A DNA stretch of 64,000 nucleotides from Ascidia mentula (taxonomy: Eukaryota; Chordata; Ascidiacea; Phlebobranchia; Ascidiidae). The stretch lies in assembly GCA_947561715.1 (NCBI GenBank), contig OX387203.1, forward strand, positions 11,470,001 to 11,534,000. Reading direction: 5' to 3'. Below the pieces are notes generated by a model that saw only the letters and a program-made list of their open reading frames with translations, was not told where the DNA came from and ran no database searches. Of the stretch, positions 48,510 through 61,862 are shown piece after piece. Within the stretch, counting starts at the first letter, position 1. The number at the start of each line of letters is the position of its first letter. Both the position numbers and the translations under genes were made by a program.

Positions 48510-49572
48510 ATCAAGGGTGAATACTTTGCCAATCGGGTTTGCAAGTTGGGAATAAATGCTGCAAATCGAACAGATGCAGATTTTTTCCATCATGTTGATG
48601 GCAAACACCATGTTCGCACCTAAGTGCTTGCTGCTTTTAATGCGGAACTGTTAGGTGGATTTGTCCTGGATTAAACGCATCTTGCATGTTTGGGTGTAAT
48701 GCGTCGATTGTTAATCTGGTGGAGGGGTAGACCACGCCAGTTGCAAGTTCAGCTTTCTTCAACTGTTGTCATGTTAACGTCACCACAACCTTACAAAATA
48801 TAAGGAAGTGGTGGTGCTGTTAAAAGATAAAAATTTGCTGTGCCATAAACGTATTGTCATTTTCTGCATTTTTCTTTAGCTATGAGAAGTTTGTTGTCGC
48901 CAAACATTAACACACATGAGTTTTCGTTATGTGTCCAAATGCTAAAAGACTTTGTTAGCAAATCTTCACATATTTATGGTAAAGCATTTGTCAGTTACAA
49001 TGTTCATTGTTTGATCCACTTGTGTAATGATTATGAAAAACATGGTTCATTGGAAAACATTGGCTGTTTTCAATTTGAAAATTACTTGGGTTGTTTGAAA
49101 AAAAGTTTGAAATCTGGCTACAAACCTATGCAACAAATTGCAAGATTTGCATTTTATGAAAACCAAACTTCCCATTATATGTTTCCTATTTCCATATGAT
49201 ATCCCCTCGCAAAACTGTCAAAGCAATAGTGCAAATTAACCAAATAGTAAATTTCCCTCCAAGTGTTCCTTTCACACACAATAACAAGGTTTGTGGATTG
49301 GCCAATAGCAATTTTACAACAAAAATCAGCGACTCGACCATTTCACAAAGCAATGATATTTATCGACTTTGTGACATTTACACTATTGATTCTTGGTTGC
49401 ATATTGTCGTTCAAAAACAATTGTCGTCTTTTCAAAAAACCTTGTCAACTTAAAACATGTCGGAATTTACAAAGTGTGTGGTTTTTATGGGGATAATGAT
49501 CAAATTAGAAGGTGCATTCTGTTGCCATATAAAGGACATTTTGTTGCCATTAATTTGCTTGATGCCACATGA
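48510..49572 (+). pseudogene. Decayed transposase remnant (T copy j)
   Basis: Stops at 48621-48623 and 48672-48674; open block at 48882-49199. Confidence 0.7.
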
Positions 49573-49838
49573 TATATCTGCATGTATGTTTGTTTCTTCC
49601 ACAGTACATTAGAATGAAAAATTTTGTTTGTATAAAATCCCCAAAGGCTGGATGGTCGGCACCAATGCATGTAAGTGGACACCCATCAATTTGGATGTAT
49701 AAAGATTCTTGAAAAATGAAATTTCTGTGGATGCAGCTTGGCAGACGTGTCCTTCCACCATTCTTTGTGAAGGGAGTAAGTTGTGTATTTGTGCCAAATA
49801 ATTGTGCATTTTTGTTTCATGCACTTTGTTCTTTTCAG

Positions 49839-50807
49839 GCACAAATGCCCGTTGTTTGAAAAGAAAATGTAGATCTGCTGATCTGGAAAGGGACATTCTA
49901 ATGAGCGAATCCACTGAAAGCAGTTCTTCTTCCACGATACCTCTCTTGCAAAAAAAGGTGTCCATAAACCTTGTGCTGATTTTTATGCATAAAACCGGCA
50001 CATATTATTCATCTAGTTTTTTAATTGACTGGGGACCTTTGCTTGTGCATTTGCTTATTTTAGTTTACTTTCAACAGGTTCTTGCCACCCAAGCAGCAAA
50101 AACAATGTCACAATGACAGGAGCATGAACTGTCTGAAAACATTGGCATCCTTATCGACAAAACAATAAAGGTGAAGGAAGAAATGCGGAGGATTGGTGAC
50201 CGAATTCAGAGAATGGAAACTCTGACAGAAAAAAAACACATGTGTGGCAGAAAAGTTTTTGCCGCAATCAGCTGTCAACGAAGAACATCTGATGGCTCTA
50301 CTTACTAAACCAAATGTGAGCTTTCTTTTTACCTAATGCACTGAGGCTTTTGTCTCCATGCTTTACACTGTAAATGACATCTGCTATACATTTCAATCAT
50401 TTTGTATGTTGATACTTTTCAAAGGGACAAAGTAAAACTTGCCCAAGTGATGGACATGGACCAACTTCGTGGCACCTTCCGGAATTCTGTAAAGCTGTTT
50501 ATGACAAAACACCTGGCTCTTCAATTTTGTTTTGGCGCAGGAAAACAAAAATCCCATTCAAATCACATCCTCTGTTGGCATTTATGTTGGGTGAGTCAAA
50601 TTGCTTTGGAAATCTCACAAGACACGCCACACTGCGGGCCTCATTGTAAAGCCTTCCGATTGTGAAGTTGTCACAACTTTCACATATTTAATTCCCACAT
50701 GTCAAATATTTAATTTCTGTGCACGATAGAATGTTACCAAAATTTTAACTAAATCATATGTTTTATGTTCTGCAGACGCATTGAAAGATGGAAGACGCAG
50801 GCAGTGA
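49839..50807 (+). pseudogene. Decayed DUF4806-like gene (T copy j)
   Basis: Exon blocks lie at 49839-49957, 50078-50315, 50425-50590 and 50776-50807, with the TGA at 50114-50116. Confidence 0.52.
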
Positions 50808-51281
50808 AATACCAAGAAATCGCCACGGCGGGGAAACGAGTTTTACCTGGAGTTGTTGCCGGAGTGACGAAAGAATATCAAGAAACGGCAATCAATCCTC
50901 AATAAAGCCCACCACGTCCCAGAGTACATAGTTTCCTCGAACAGTGCACTTCAAGTTACTCCGTACTTCCACTGCGCTTGCCACTGTATTTTTATTTGTG
51001 TGTTGTTATTTTCAATAAAATAGTATGTTAATTTAAGTCGTGTTACGTGCGAGACGGTGAAGTAGCGAGTTTGATGAGGTCATATTTTGAAAGCAGCCAG
51101 GCAATATCATTATGTTCGGTAAACGCACGCCGAAAGCTCGCTCGGCCAAGCTTGGATTTGTTCAATTGTAGAACATACGCCGAACATATATCCAACATTT
51201 AAGTACGGTGAACATGCGTCGCCCAAGCTTGATGCCAAACGTATCTTGACATAAAGTGACAAGGGCCGTGCCTAAATTTAT

Positions 51282-51295
51282 GACTGGGCCCAGTC
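51282..51295. other. Direct T-T end-to-end junction (14-bp palindrome)
   Basis: GACTGGGCCCAGTC joins the 3' TIR of copy j to the 5' TIR of copy k. All other T-T intervals contain at least five whole monomers. Both TSDs are absent, so the breakpoints fall exactly at the two element ends. Confidence 0.93.
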
Positions 51296-51965
51296 AAAAA
51301 TTATCTACCCCTTTAGTATGGGCCTAGCTTGGTTTAAGCTCTGTTTAGTGCGTTTAAGCTTGACACGGCCAATCAGCACTTATTCGGACGTCAGCCAAAC
51401 TTATACGTTCGGTTTACGAATGGTGCGCCGTGCTTAAGTTTGCATAATTTCCCCCTGCGCAAAATAATTTTGAAGTGTAATACGGTGCTTGAAGGTGAGT
51501 TTCGTCGGCGGGAGTTTTTCTGTGTATACCTGTGTCACACATATCATATTGTTTTGTCATAAGGTGGGCATAGAAGCATGAAGTTGATTTTATTTTATTT
51601 TGAGGTAGTTTGGTTGTACCTCTCTTGGTGAGTTCTGCCGTGGGGTTGTGACACCTGCAGTTTTGGAGAGCAAATTATTGTCAGTGATTTTTACCATAAT
51701 ATTTGTTGATTTTGCGAGCTAACTAAAATGTTTGTTTTTTTAAATATTACAAAGCGAAGCTGATGCGTTGATTCGTCATGGTTGGATGAACAACAAGCAG
51801 GCAGGGCAGGCTAGGAGGCTTGGCTTTCTCCTAACCCTAACTGCGTAATGAGTTTGTTCTAATGACTTGACGGCGGGAAACCTTGTCTAAATTGACAGGT
51901 GGTTTACGACAGCAGTTGTTTTATGTCAGGTATTTCTGTTTAATATACTTGCGACTCAAATTTTG

Positions 51966-53028
51966 ATCAAGGGTGAATACTTTGCCAATCGGGTTTGCAA
52001 GTTGGGAATAAATGCTGCAAATCGAACAGATGCAGATTTTTTCCATCATGTTGATGGCAAACACCATGTTCGCACCTAAGTGCTTGCTGCTTTTAATGCG
52101 GAACTGTTAGGTGGATTTGTCCTGGATTAAACGCATCTTGCATGTTTGGGTGTAATGCGTCGATTGTTAATCTGGTGGAGGGGTAGACCACGCCAGTTGC
52201 AAGTTCAGCTTTCTTCAACTGTTGTCATGTTAACGTCACCACAACCTTACAAAATATAAGGAAGTGGTGGTGCTGTTAAAAGATAAAAATTTGCTGTGCC
52301 ATAAACGTATTGTCATTTTCTGCATTTTTCTTTAGCTATGAGAAGTTTGTTGTCGCCAAACATTAACACACATGAGTTTTCGTTATGTGTCCAAATGCTA
52401 AAAGACTTTGTTAGCAAATCTTCACATATTTATGGTAAAGCATTTGTCAGTTACAATGTTCATTGTTTGATCCACTTGTGTAATGATTATGAAAAACATG
52501 GTTCATTGGAAAACATTGGCTGTTTTCAATTTGAAAATTACTTGGGTTGTTTGAAAAAAAGTTTGAAATCTGGCTACAAACCTATGCAACAAATTGCAAG
52601 ATTTGCATTTTATGAAAACCAAACTTCCCATTATATGTTTCCTATTTCCATATGATATCCCCTCGCAAAACTGTCAAAGCAATAGTGCAAATTAACCAAA
52701 TAGTAAATTTCCCTCCAAGTGTTCCTTTCACACACAATAACAAGGTTTGTGGATTGGCCAATAGCAATTTTACAACAAAAATCAGCGACTCGACCATTTC
52801 ACAAAGCAATGATATTTATCGACTTTGTGACATTTACACTATTGATTCTTGGTTGCATATTGTCGTTCAAAAACAATTGTCGTCTTTTCAAAAAACCTTG
52901 TCAACTTAAAACATGTCGGAATTTACAAAGTGTGTGGTTTTTATGGGGATAATGATCAAATTAGAAGGTGCATTCTGTTGCCATATAAAGGACATTTTGT
53001 TGCCATTAATTTGCTTGATGCCACATGA
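51966..53028 (+). pseudogene. Decayed transposase remnant (T copy k)
   Basis: Stops at 52077-52079 and 52128-52130; open block at 52338-52655. Confidence 0.7.
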
Positions 53029-53294
53029 TATATCTGCATGTATGTTTGTTTCTTCCACAGTACATTAGAATGAAAAATTTTGTTTGTATAAAATCCCCAA
53101 AGGCTGGATGGTCGGCACCAATGCATGTAAGTGGACACCCATCAATTTGGATGTATAAAGATTCTTGAAAAATGAAATTTCTGTGGATGCAGCTTGGCAG
53201 ACGTGTCCTTCCACCATTCTTTGTGAAGGGAGTAAGTTGTGTATTTGTGCCAAATAATTGTGCATTTTTGTTTCATGCACTTTGTTCTTTTCAG

Positions 53295-54263
53295 GCACAA
53301 ATGCCCGTTGTTTGAAAAGAAAATGTAGATCTGCTGATCTGGAAAGGGACATTCTAATGAGCGAATCCACTGAAAGCAGTTCTTCTTCCACGATACCTCT
53401 CTTGCAAAAAAAGGTGTCCATAAACCTTGTGCTGATTTTTATGCATAAAACCGGCACATATTATTCATCTAGTTTTTTAATTGACTGGGGACCTTTGCTT
53501 GTGCATTTGCTTATTTTAGTTTACTTTCAACAGGTTCTTGCCACCCAAGCAGCAAAAACAATGTCACAATGACAGGAGCATGAACTGTCTGAAAACATTG
53601 GCATCCTTATCGACAAAACAATAAAGGTGAAGGAAGAAATGCGGAGGATTGGTGACCGAATTCAGAGAATGGAAACTCTGACAGAAAAAAAACACATGTG
53701 TGGCAGAAAAGTTTTTGCCGCAATCAGCTGTCAACGAAGAACATCTGATGGCTCTACTTACTAAACCAAATGTGAGCTTTCTTTTTACCTAATGCACTGA
53801 GGCTTTTGTCTCCATGCTTTACACTGTAAATGACATCTGCTATACATTTCAATCATTTTGTATGTTGATACTTTTCAAAGGGACAAAGTAAAACTTGCCC
53901 AAGTGATGGACATGGACCAACTTCGTGGCACCTTCCGGAATTCTGTAAAGCTGTTTATGACAAAACACCTGGCTCTTCAATTTTGTTTTGGCGCAGGAAA
54001 ACAAAAATCCCATTCAAATCACATCCTCTGTTGGCATTTATGTTGGGTGAGTCAAATTGCTTTGGAAATCTCACAAGACACGCCACACTGCGGGCCTCAT
54101 TGTAAAGCCTTCCGATTGTGAAGTTGTCACAACTTTCACATATTTAATTCCCACATGTCAAATATTTAATTTCTGTGCACGATAGAATGTTACCAAAATT
54201 TTAACTAAATCATATGTTTTATGTTCTGCAGACGCATTGAAAGATGGAAGACGCAGGCAGTGA
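53295..54263 (+). pseudogene. Decayed DUF4806-like gene (T copy k)
   Basis: Exon blocks lie at 53295-53413, 53534-53771, 53881-54046 and 54232-54263, with the TGA at 53570-53572. Confidence 0.52.
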
Positions 54264-54744
54264 AATACCAAGAAATCGCCACGGCGGGGAAACGAGTTTT
54301 ACCTGGAGTTGTTGCCGGAGTGACGAAAGAATATCAAGAAACGGCAATCAATCCTCAATAAAGCCCACCACGTCCCAGAGTACATAGTTTCCTCGAACAG
54401 TGCACTTCAAGTTACTCCGTACTTCCACTGCGCTTGCCACTGTATTTTTATTTGTGTGTTGTTATTTTCAATAAAATAGTATGTTAATTTAAGTCGTGTT
54501 ACGTGCGAGACGGTGAAGTAGCGAGTTTGATGAGGTCATATTTTGAAAGCAGCCAGGCAATATCATTATGTTCGGTAAACGCACGCCGAAAGCTCGCTCG
54601 GCCAAGCTTGGATTTGTTCAATTGTAGAACATACGCCGAACATATATCCAACATTTAAGTACGGTGAACATGCGTCGCCCAAGCTTGATGCCAAACGTAT
54701 CTTGACATAAAGTGACAAGGGCCGTGCCTAAATTTATGACTGGG

Positions 54745-55572
54745 AAAGCTTGTACTGCTAAAAAATATTTTTTATCGAAAAGTCATATACTGCAAAATGG
54801 ACAAGTGCTGAAATCTCATAGTTACATACGTTGTGCAACCGCAAAAGCAATACTGGAGTATCAGCGTTTTCCACTGTATAATAAAGCTTGTACCGCAAAA
54901 AAATATTTTTTATCGAAAAGTCATATACTGCAAAATGGACAAGTGCTGAAATCTCATAGTTACATACGTTGTGCAACCGCAAAAGCAATACTGGAGTATC
55001 AACGTTTTCACTGTATAATAAAGCTTGTACTGCAAAAAAATTTTTTTTGCCGAAAAGTCATACACTGCAAAATGGACAAGTGCTGAAATCTCATAGTTAC
55101 ATACGTTGTGCAACCGCAAAAGCAATACTGGAGTATCAGCGTTTTCCACTGTATAATAAAGCTTGTACTGCAAAAAAATATTTTTTATCGAAAGGTCATA
55201 TACTGCAAAATGGACAAGTGCTGAAATCGCATAGTTACATACTTTGTGCAACCGCAAAAGCAATACTGGAGTATCAGCGTTTTCCACTGTATAATAAAGC
55301 TTGTACTGCAAAAAAATATTTTTCATCGAAAAGTCATATACTGCAAAATGGACAAGTGCTGAAATCGCATAGTTACATACGTTGTGCAACCGCAAAAGCA
55401 ATACTGGAGTATCAGCGTTTTCCACTGTATAATAAAGCTTGTACTGCAAAAAATTATTTTTCTTCGAAAAGTCATACACTGCAAAATGGACAAGTGCTGA
55501 AATCTCATAGTTACATACGTTGTGAAGCTGAAAAACAATACTGGAGTATCAGCGTTTTCCACTGTATAATAA
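54745..55572. repeat. Satellite block S10: six monomers plus TSD
   Basis: Standard flanking hexamer; the normal unit resumes after the T-T fusion. Confidence 0.95.
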
Positions 55573-56249
55573 CCCAGTCAAAAATTATCTACCCCTTTAG
55601 TATGGGCCTAGCTTGGTTTAAGCTCTGTTTAGTGCGTTTAAGCTTGACACGGCCAATCAGCACTTATTCGGACGTCAGCCAAACTTATACGTTCGGTTTA
55701 CGAATGGTGCGCCGTGCTTAAGTTTGCATAATTTCCCCCTGCGCAAAATAATTTTGAAGTGTAATACGGTGCTTGAAGGTGAGTTTCGTCGGCGGGAGTT
55801 TTTCTGTGTATACCTGTGTCACACATATCATATTGTTTTGTCATAAGGTGGGCATAGAAGCATGAAGTTGATTTTATTTTATTTTGAGGTAGTTTGGTTG
55901 TACCTCTCTTGGTGAGTTCTGCCGTGGGGTTGTGACACCTGCAGTTTTGGAGAGCAAATTATTGTCAGTGATTTTTACCATAATATTTGTTGATTTTGCG
56001 AGCTAACTAAAATGTTTGTTTTTTTAAATATTACAAAGCGAAGCTGATGCGTTGATTCGTCATGGTTGGATGAACAACAAGCAGGCAGGGCAGGCTAGGA
56101 GGCTTGGCTTTCTCCTAACCCTAACTGCGTAATGAGTTTGTTCTAATGACTTGACGGCGGGAAACCTTGTCTAAATTGACAGGTGGTTTACGACAGCAGT
56201 TGTTTTATGTCAGGTATTTCTGTTTAATATACTTGCGACTCAAATTTTG

Positions 56250-57312
56250 ATCAAGGGTGAATACTTTGCCAATCGGGTTTGCAAGTTGGGAATAAATGCT
56301 GCAAATCGAACAGATGCAGATTTTTTCCATCATGTTGATGGCAAACACCATGTTCGCACCTAAGTGCTTGCTGCTTTTAATGCGGAACTGTTAGGTGGAT
56401 TTGTCCTGGATTAAACGCATCTTGCATGTTTGGGTGTAATGCGTCGATTGTTAATCTGGTGGAGGGGTAGACCACGCCAGTTGCAAGTTCAGCTTTCTTC
56501 AACTGTTGTCATGTTAACGTCACCACAACCTTACAAAATATAAGGAAGTGGTGGTGCTGTTAAAAGATAAAAATTTGCTGTGCCATAAACGTATTGTCAT
56601 TTTCTGCATTTTTCTTTAGCTATGAGAAGTTTGTTGTCGCCAAACATTAACACACATGAGTTTTCGTTATGTGTCCAAATGCTAAAAGACTTTGTTAGCA
56701 AATCTTCACATATTTATGGTAAAGCATTTGTCAGTTACAATGTTCATTGTTTGATCCACTTGTGTAATGATTATGAAAAACATGGTTCATTGGAAAACAT
56801 TGGCTGTTTTCAATTTGAAAATTACTTGGGTTGTTTGAAAAAAAGTTTGAAATCTGGCTACAAACCTATGCAACAAATTGCAAGATTTGCATTTTATGAA
56901 AACCAAACTTCCCATTATATGTTTCCTATTTCCATATGATATCCCCTCGCAAAACTGTCAAAGCAATAGTGCAAATTAACCAAATAGTAAATTTCCCTCC
57001 AAGTGTTCCTTTCACACACAATAACAAGGTTTGTGGATTGGCCAATAGCAATTTTACAACAAAAATCAGCGACTCGACCATTTCACAAAGCAATGATATT
57101 TATCGACTTTGTGACATTTACACTATTGATTCTTGGTTGCATATTGTCGTTCAAAAACAATTGTCGTCTTTTCAAAAAACCTTGTCAACTTAAAACATGT
57201 CGGAATTTACAAAGTGTGTGGTTTTTATGGGGATAATGATCAAATTAGAAGGTGCATTCTGTTGCCATATAAAGGACATTTTGTTGCCATTAATTTGCTT
57301 GATGCCACATGA
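56250..57312 (+). pseudogene. Decayed transposase remnant (T copy l)
   Basis: Stops at 56361-56363 and 56412-56414; open block at 56622-56939. Confidence 0.7.
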
Positions 57313-57578
57313 TATATCTGCATGTATGTTTGTTTCTTCCACAGTACATTAGAATGAAAAATTTTGTTTGTATAAAATCCCCAAAGGCTGGATGGTCGGC
57401 ACCAATGCATGTAAGTGGACACCCATCAATTTGGATGTATAAAGATTCTTGAAAAATGAAATTTCTGTGGATGCAGCTTGGCAGACGTGTCCTTCCACCA
57501 TTCTTTGTGAAGGGAGTAAGTTGTGTATTTGTGCCAAATAATTGTGCATTTTTGTTTCATGCACTTTGTTCTTTTCAG

Positions 57579-58547
57579 GCACAAATGCCCGTTGTTTGAA
57601 AAGAAAATGTAGATCTGCTGATCTGGAAAGGGACATTCTAATGAGCGAATCCACTGAAAGCAGTTCTTCTTCCACGATACCTCTCTTGCAAAAAAAGGTG
57701 TCCATAAACCTTGTGCTGATTTTTATGCATAAAACCGGCACATATTATTCATCTAGTTTTTTAATTGACTGGGGACCTTTGCTTGTGCATTTGCTTATTT
57801 TAGTTTACTTTCAACAGGTTCTTGCCACCCAAGCAGCAAAAACAATGTCACAATGACAGGAGCATGAACTGTCTGAAAACATTGGCATCCTTATCGACAA
57901 AACAATAAAGGTGAAGGAAGAAATGCGGAGGATTGGTGACCGAATTCAGAGAATGGAAACTCTGACAGAAAAAAAACACATGTGTGGCAGAAAAGTTTTT
58001 GCCGCAATCAGCTGTCAACGAAGAACATCTGATGGCTCTACTTACTAAACCAAATGTGAGCTTTCTTTTTACCTAATGCACTGAGGCTTTTGTCTCCATG
58101 CTTTACACTGTAAATGACATCTGCTATACATTTCAATCATTTTGTATGTTGATACTTTTCAAAGGGACAAAGTAAAACTTGCCCAAGTGATGGACATGGA
58201 CCAACTTCGTGGCACCTTCCGGAATTCTGTAAAGCTGTTTATGACAAAACACCTGGCTCTTCAATTTTGTTTTGGCGCAGGAAAACAAAAATCCCATTCA
58301 AATCACATCCTCTGTTGGCATTTATGTTGGGTGAGTCAAATTGCTTTGGAAATCTCACAAGACACGCCACACTGCGGGCCTCATTGTAAAGCCTTCCGAT
58401 TGTGAAGTTGTCACAACTTTCACATATTTAATTCCCACATGTCAAATATTTAATTTCTGTGCACGATAGAATGTTACCAAAATTTTAACTAAATCATATG
58501 TTTTATGTTCTGCAGACGCATTGAAAGATGGAAGACGCAGGCAGTGA
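57579..58547 (+). pseudogene. Decayed DUF4806-like gene (T copy l)
   Basis: Exon blocks lie at 57579-57697, 57818-58055, 58165-58330 and 58516-58547, with the TGA at 57854-57856. Confidence 0.52.
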
Positions 58548-59028
58548 AATACCAAGAAATCGCCACGGCGGGGAAACGAGTTTTACCTGGAGTTGTTGCC
58601 GGAGTGACGAAAGAATATCAAGAAACGGCAATCAATCCTCAATAAAGCCCACCACGTCCCAGAGTACATAGTTTCCTCGAACAGTGCACTTCAAGTTACT
58701 CCGTACTTCCACTGCGCTTGCCACTGTATTTTTATTTGTGTGTTGTTATTTTCAATAAAATAGTATGTTAATTTAAGTCGTGTTACGTGCGAGACGGTGA
58801 AGTAGCGAGTTTGATGAGGTCATATTTTGAAAGCAGCCAGGCAATATCATTATGTTCGGTAAACGCACGCCGAAAGCTCGCTCGGCCAAGCTTGGATTTG
58901 TTCAATTGTAGAACATACGCCGAACATATATCCAACATTTAAGTACGGTGAACATGCGTCGCCCAAGCTTGATGCCAAACGTATCTTGACATAAAGTGAC
59001 AAGGGCCGTGCCTAAATTTATGACTGGG

Positions 59029-59856
59029 AAAGCTTGTACTGCTAAAAAATATTTTTTATCGAAAAGTCATATACTGCAAAATGGACAAGTGCTGAAATCT
59101 CATAGTTACATACGTTGTGCAACCGCAAAAGCAATACTGGAGTATCAGCGTTTTCCACTGTATAATAAAGCTTGTACCGCAAAAAAATATTTTTTATCGA
59201 AAAGTCATATACTGCAAAATGGACAAGTGCTGAAATCTCATAGTTACATACGTTGTGCAACCGCAAAAGCAATACTGGAGTATCAACGTTTTCACTGTAT
59301 AATAAAGCTTGTACTGCAAAAAAATTTTTTTTGCCGAAAAGTCATACACTGCAAAATGGACAAGTGCTGAAATCTCATAGTTACATACGTTGTGCAACCG
59401 CAAAAGCAATACTGGAGTATCAGCGTTTTCCACTGTATAATAAAGCTTGTACTGCAAAAAAATATTTTTTATCGAAAGGTCATATACTGCAAAATGGACA
59501 AGTGCTGAAATCGCATAGTTACATACTTTGTGCAACCGCAAAAGCAATACTGGAGTATCAGCGTTTTCCACTGTATAATAAAGCTTGTACTGCAAAAAAA
59601 TATTTTTCATCGAAAAGTCATATACTGCAAAATGGACAAGTGCTGAAATCGCATAGTTACATACGTTGTGCAACCGCAAAAGCAATACTGGAGTATCAGC
59701 GTTTTCCACTGTATAATAAAGCTTGTACTGCAAAAAATTATTTTTCTTCGAAAAGTCATACACTGCAAAATGGACAAGTGCTGAAATCTCATAGTTACAT
59801 ACGTTGTGAAGCTGAAAAACAATACTGGAGTATCAGCGTTTTCCACTGTATAATAA
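59029..59856. repeat. Satellite block S11: six monomers plus TSD
   Basis: Standard flanking hexamer; all six marks present. Confidence 0.95.
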
Positions 59857-60533
59857 CCCAGTCAAAAATTATCTACCCCTTTAGTATGGGCCTAGCTTGG
59901 TTTAAGCTCTGTTTAGTGCGTTTAAGCTTGACACGGCCAATCAGCACTTATTCGGACGTCAGCCAAACTTATACGTTCGGTTTACGAATGGTGCGCCGTG
60001 CTTAAGTTTGCATAATTTCCCCCTGCGCAAAATAATTTTGAAGTGTAATACGGTGCTTGAAGGTGAGTTTCGTCGGCGGGAGTTTTTCTGTGTATACCTG
60101 TGTCACACATATCATATTGTTTTGTCATAAGGTGGGCATAGAAGCATGAAGTTGATTTTATTTTATTTTGAGGTAGTTTGGTTGTACCTCTCTTGGTGAG
60201 TTCTGCCGTGGGGTTGTGACACCTGCAGTTTTGGAGAGCAAATTATTGTCAGTGATTTTTACCATAATATTTGTTGATTTTGCGAGCTAACTAAAATGTT
60301 TGTTTTTTTAAATATTACAAAGCGAAGCTGATGCGTTGATTCGTCATGGTTGGATGAACAACAAGCAGGCAGGGCAGGCTAGGAGGCTTGGCTTTCTCCT
60401 AACCCTAACTGCGTAATGAGTTTGTTCTAATGACTTGACGGCGGGAAACCTTGTCTAAATTGACAGGTGGTTTACGACAGCAGTTGTTTTATGTCAGGTA
60501 TTTCTGTTTAATATACTTGCGACTCAAATTTTG

Positions 60534-61596
60534 ATCAAGGGTGAATACTTTGCCAATCGGGTTTGCAAGTTGGGAATAAATGCTGCAAATCGAACAGATG
60601 CAGATTTTTTCCATCATGTTGATGGCAAACACCATGTTCGCACCTAAGTGCTTGCTGCTTTTAATGCGGAACTGTTAGGTGGATTTGTCCTGGATTAAAC
60701 GCATCTTGCATGTTTGGGTGTAATGCGTCGATTGTTAATCTGGTGGAGGGGTAGACCACGCCAGTTGCAAGTTCAGCTTTCTTCAACTGTTGTCATGTTA
60801 ACGTCACCACAACCTTACAAAATATAAGGAAGTGGTGGTGCTGTTAAAAGATAAAAATTTGCTGTGCCATAAACGTATTGTCATTTTCTGCATTTTTCTT
60901 TAGCTATGAGAAGTTTGTTGTCGCCAAACATTAACACACATGAGTTTTCGTTATGTGTCCAAATGCTAAAAGACTTTGTTAGCAAATCTTCACATATTTA
61001 TGGTAAAGCATTTGTCAGTTACAATGTTCATTGTTTGATCCACTTGTGTAATGATTATGAAAAACATGGTTCATTGGAAAACATTGGCTGTTTTCAATTT
61101 GAAAATTACTTGGGTTGTTTGAAAAAAAGTTTGAAATCTGGCTACAAACCTATGCAACAAATTGCAAGATTTGCATTTTATGAAAACCAAACTTCCCATT
61201 ATATGTTTCCTATTTCCATATGATATCCCCTCGCAAAACTGTCAAAGCAATAGTGCAAATTAACCAAATAGTAAATTTCCCTCCAAGTGTTCCTTTCACA
61301 CACAATAACAAGGTTTGTGGATTGGCCAATAGCAATTTTACAACAAAAATCAGCGACTCGACCATTTCACAAAGCAATGATATTTATCGACTTTGTGACA
61401 TTTACACTATTGATTCTTGGTTGCATATTGTCGTTCAAAAACAATTGTCGTCTTTTCAAAAAACCTTGTCAACTTAAAACATGTCGGAATTTACAAAGTG
61501 TGTGGTTTTTATGGGGATAATGATCAAATTAGAAGGTGCATTCTGTTGCCATATAAAGGACATTTTGTTGCCATTAATTTGCTTGATGCCACATGA
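60534..61596 (+). pseudogene. Decayed transposase remnant (T copy m)
   Basis: Stops at 60645-60647 and 60696-60698; open block at 60906-61223. Confidence 0.7.
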
Positions 61597-61862
61597 TATA
61601 TCTGCATGTATGTTTGTTTCTTCCACAGTACATTAGAATGAAAAATTTTGTTTGTATAAAATCCCCAAAGGCTGGATGGTCGGCACCAATGCATGTAAGT
61701 GGACACCCATCAATTTGGATGTATAAAGATTCTTGAAAAATGAAATTTCTGTGGATGCAGCTTGGCAGACGTGTCCTTCCACCATTCTTTGTGAAGGGAG
61801 TAAGTTGTGTATTTGTGCCAAATAATTGTGCATTTTTGTTTCATGCACTTTGTTCTTTTCAG

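Larger units (their letters stand above)
47833..51288 (+). mobile_element. T copy j: complete transposon fused at its 3' end to copy k
   Basis: Full 3456 bp with a normal left TSD. At the right end GACTGGG (51282-51288) is followed directly by CCCAGTC of copy k, with no TSD and no satellite base. Confidence 0.92.
51289..54744 (+). mobile_element. T copy k: complete transposon fused at its 5' end to copy j
   Basis: Full 3456 bp. The left TSD is missing because of the fusion. On the right it is followed by the usual AAAGCTTGTACTGCTAAAA. Confidence 0.92.
55573..59028 (+). mobile_element. T copy l: complete 3456-bp transposon
   Basis: Intact termini and AA TSD; the base at 55585 is T. Confidence 0.9.

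Noticed and set aside
51282..51295. T-T junction as insertion of one T into the end of another
   Set aside because: Insertion should leave a 2-bp duplication of the target on the far side of one copy; the right flank of copy k is the ordinary AAAGCTTG with no extra GG or CC.
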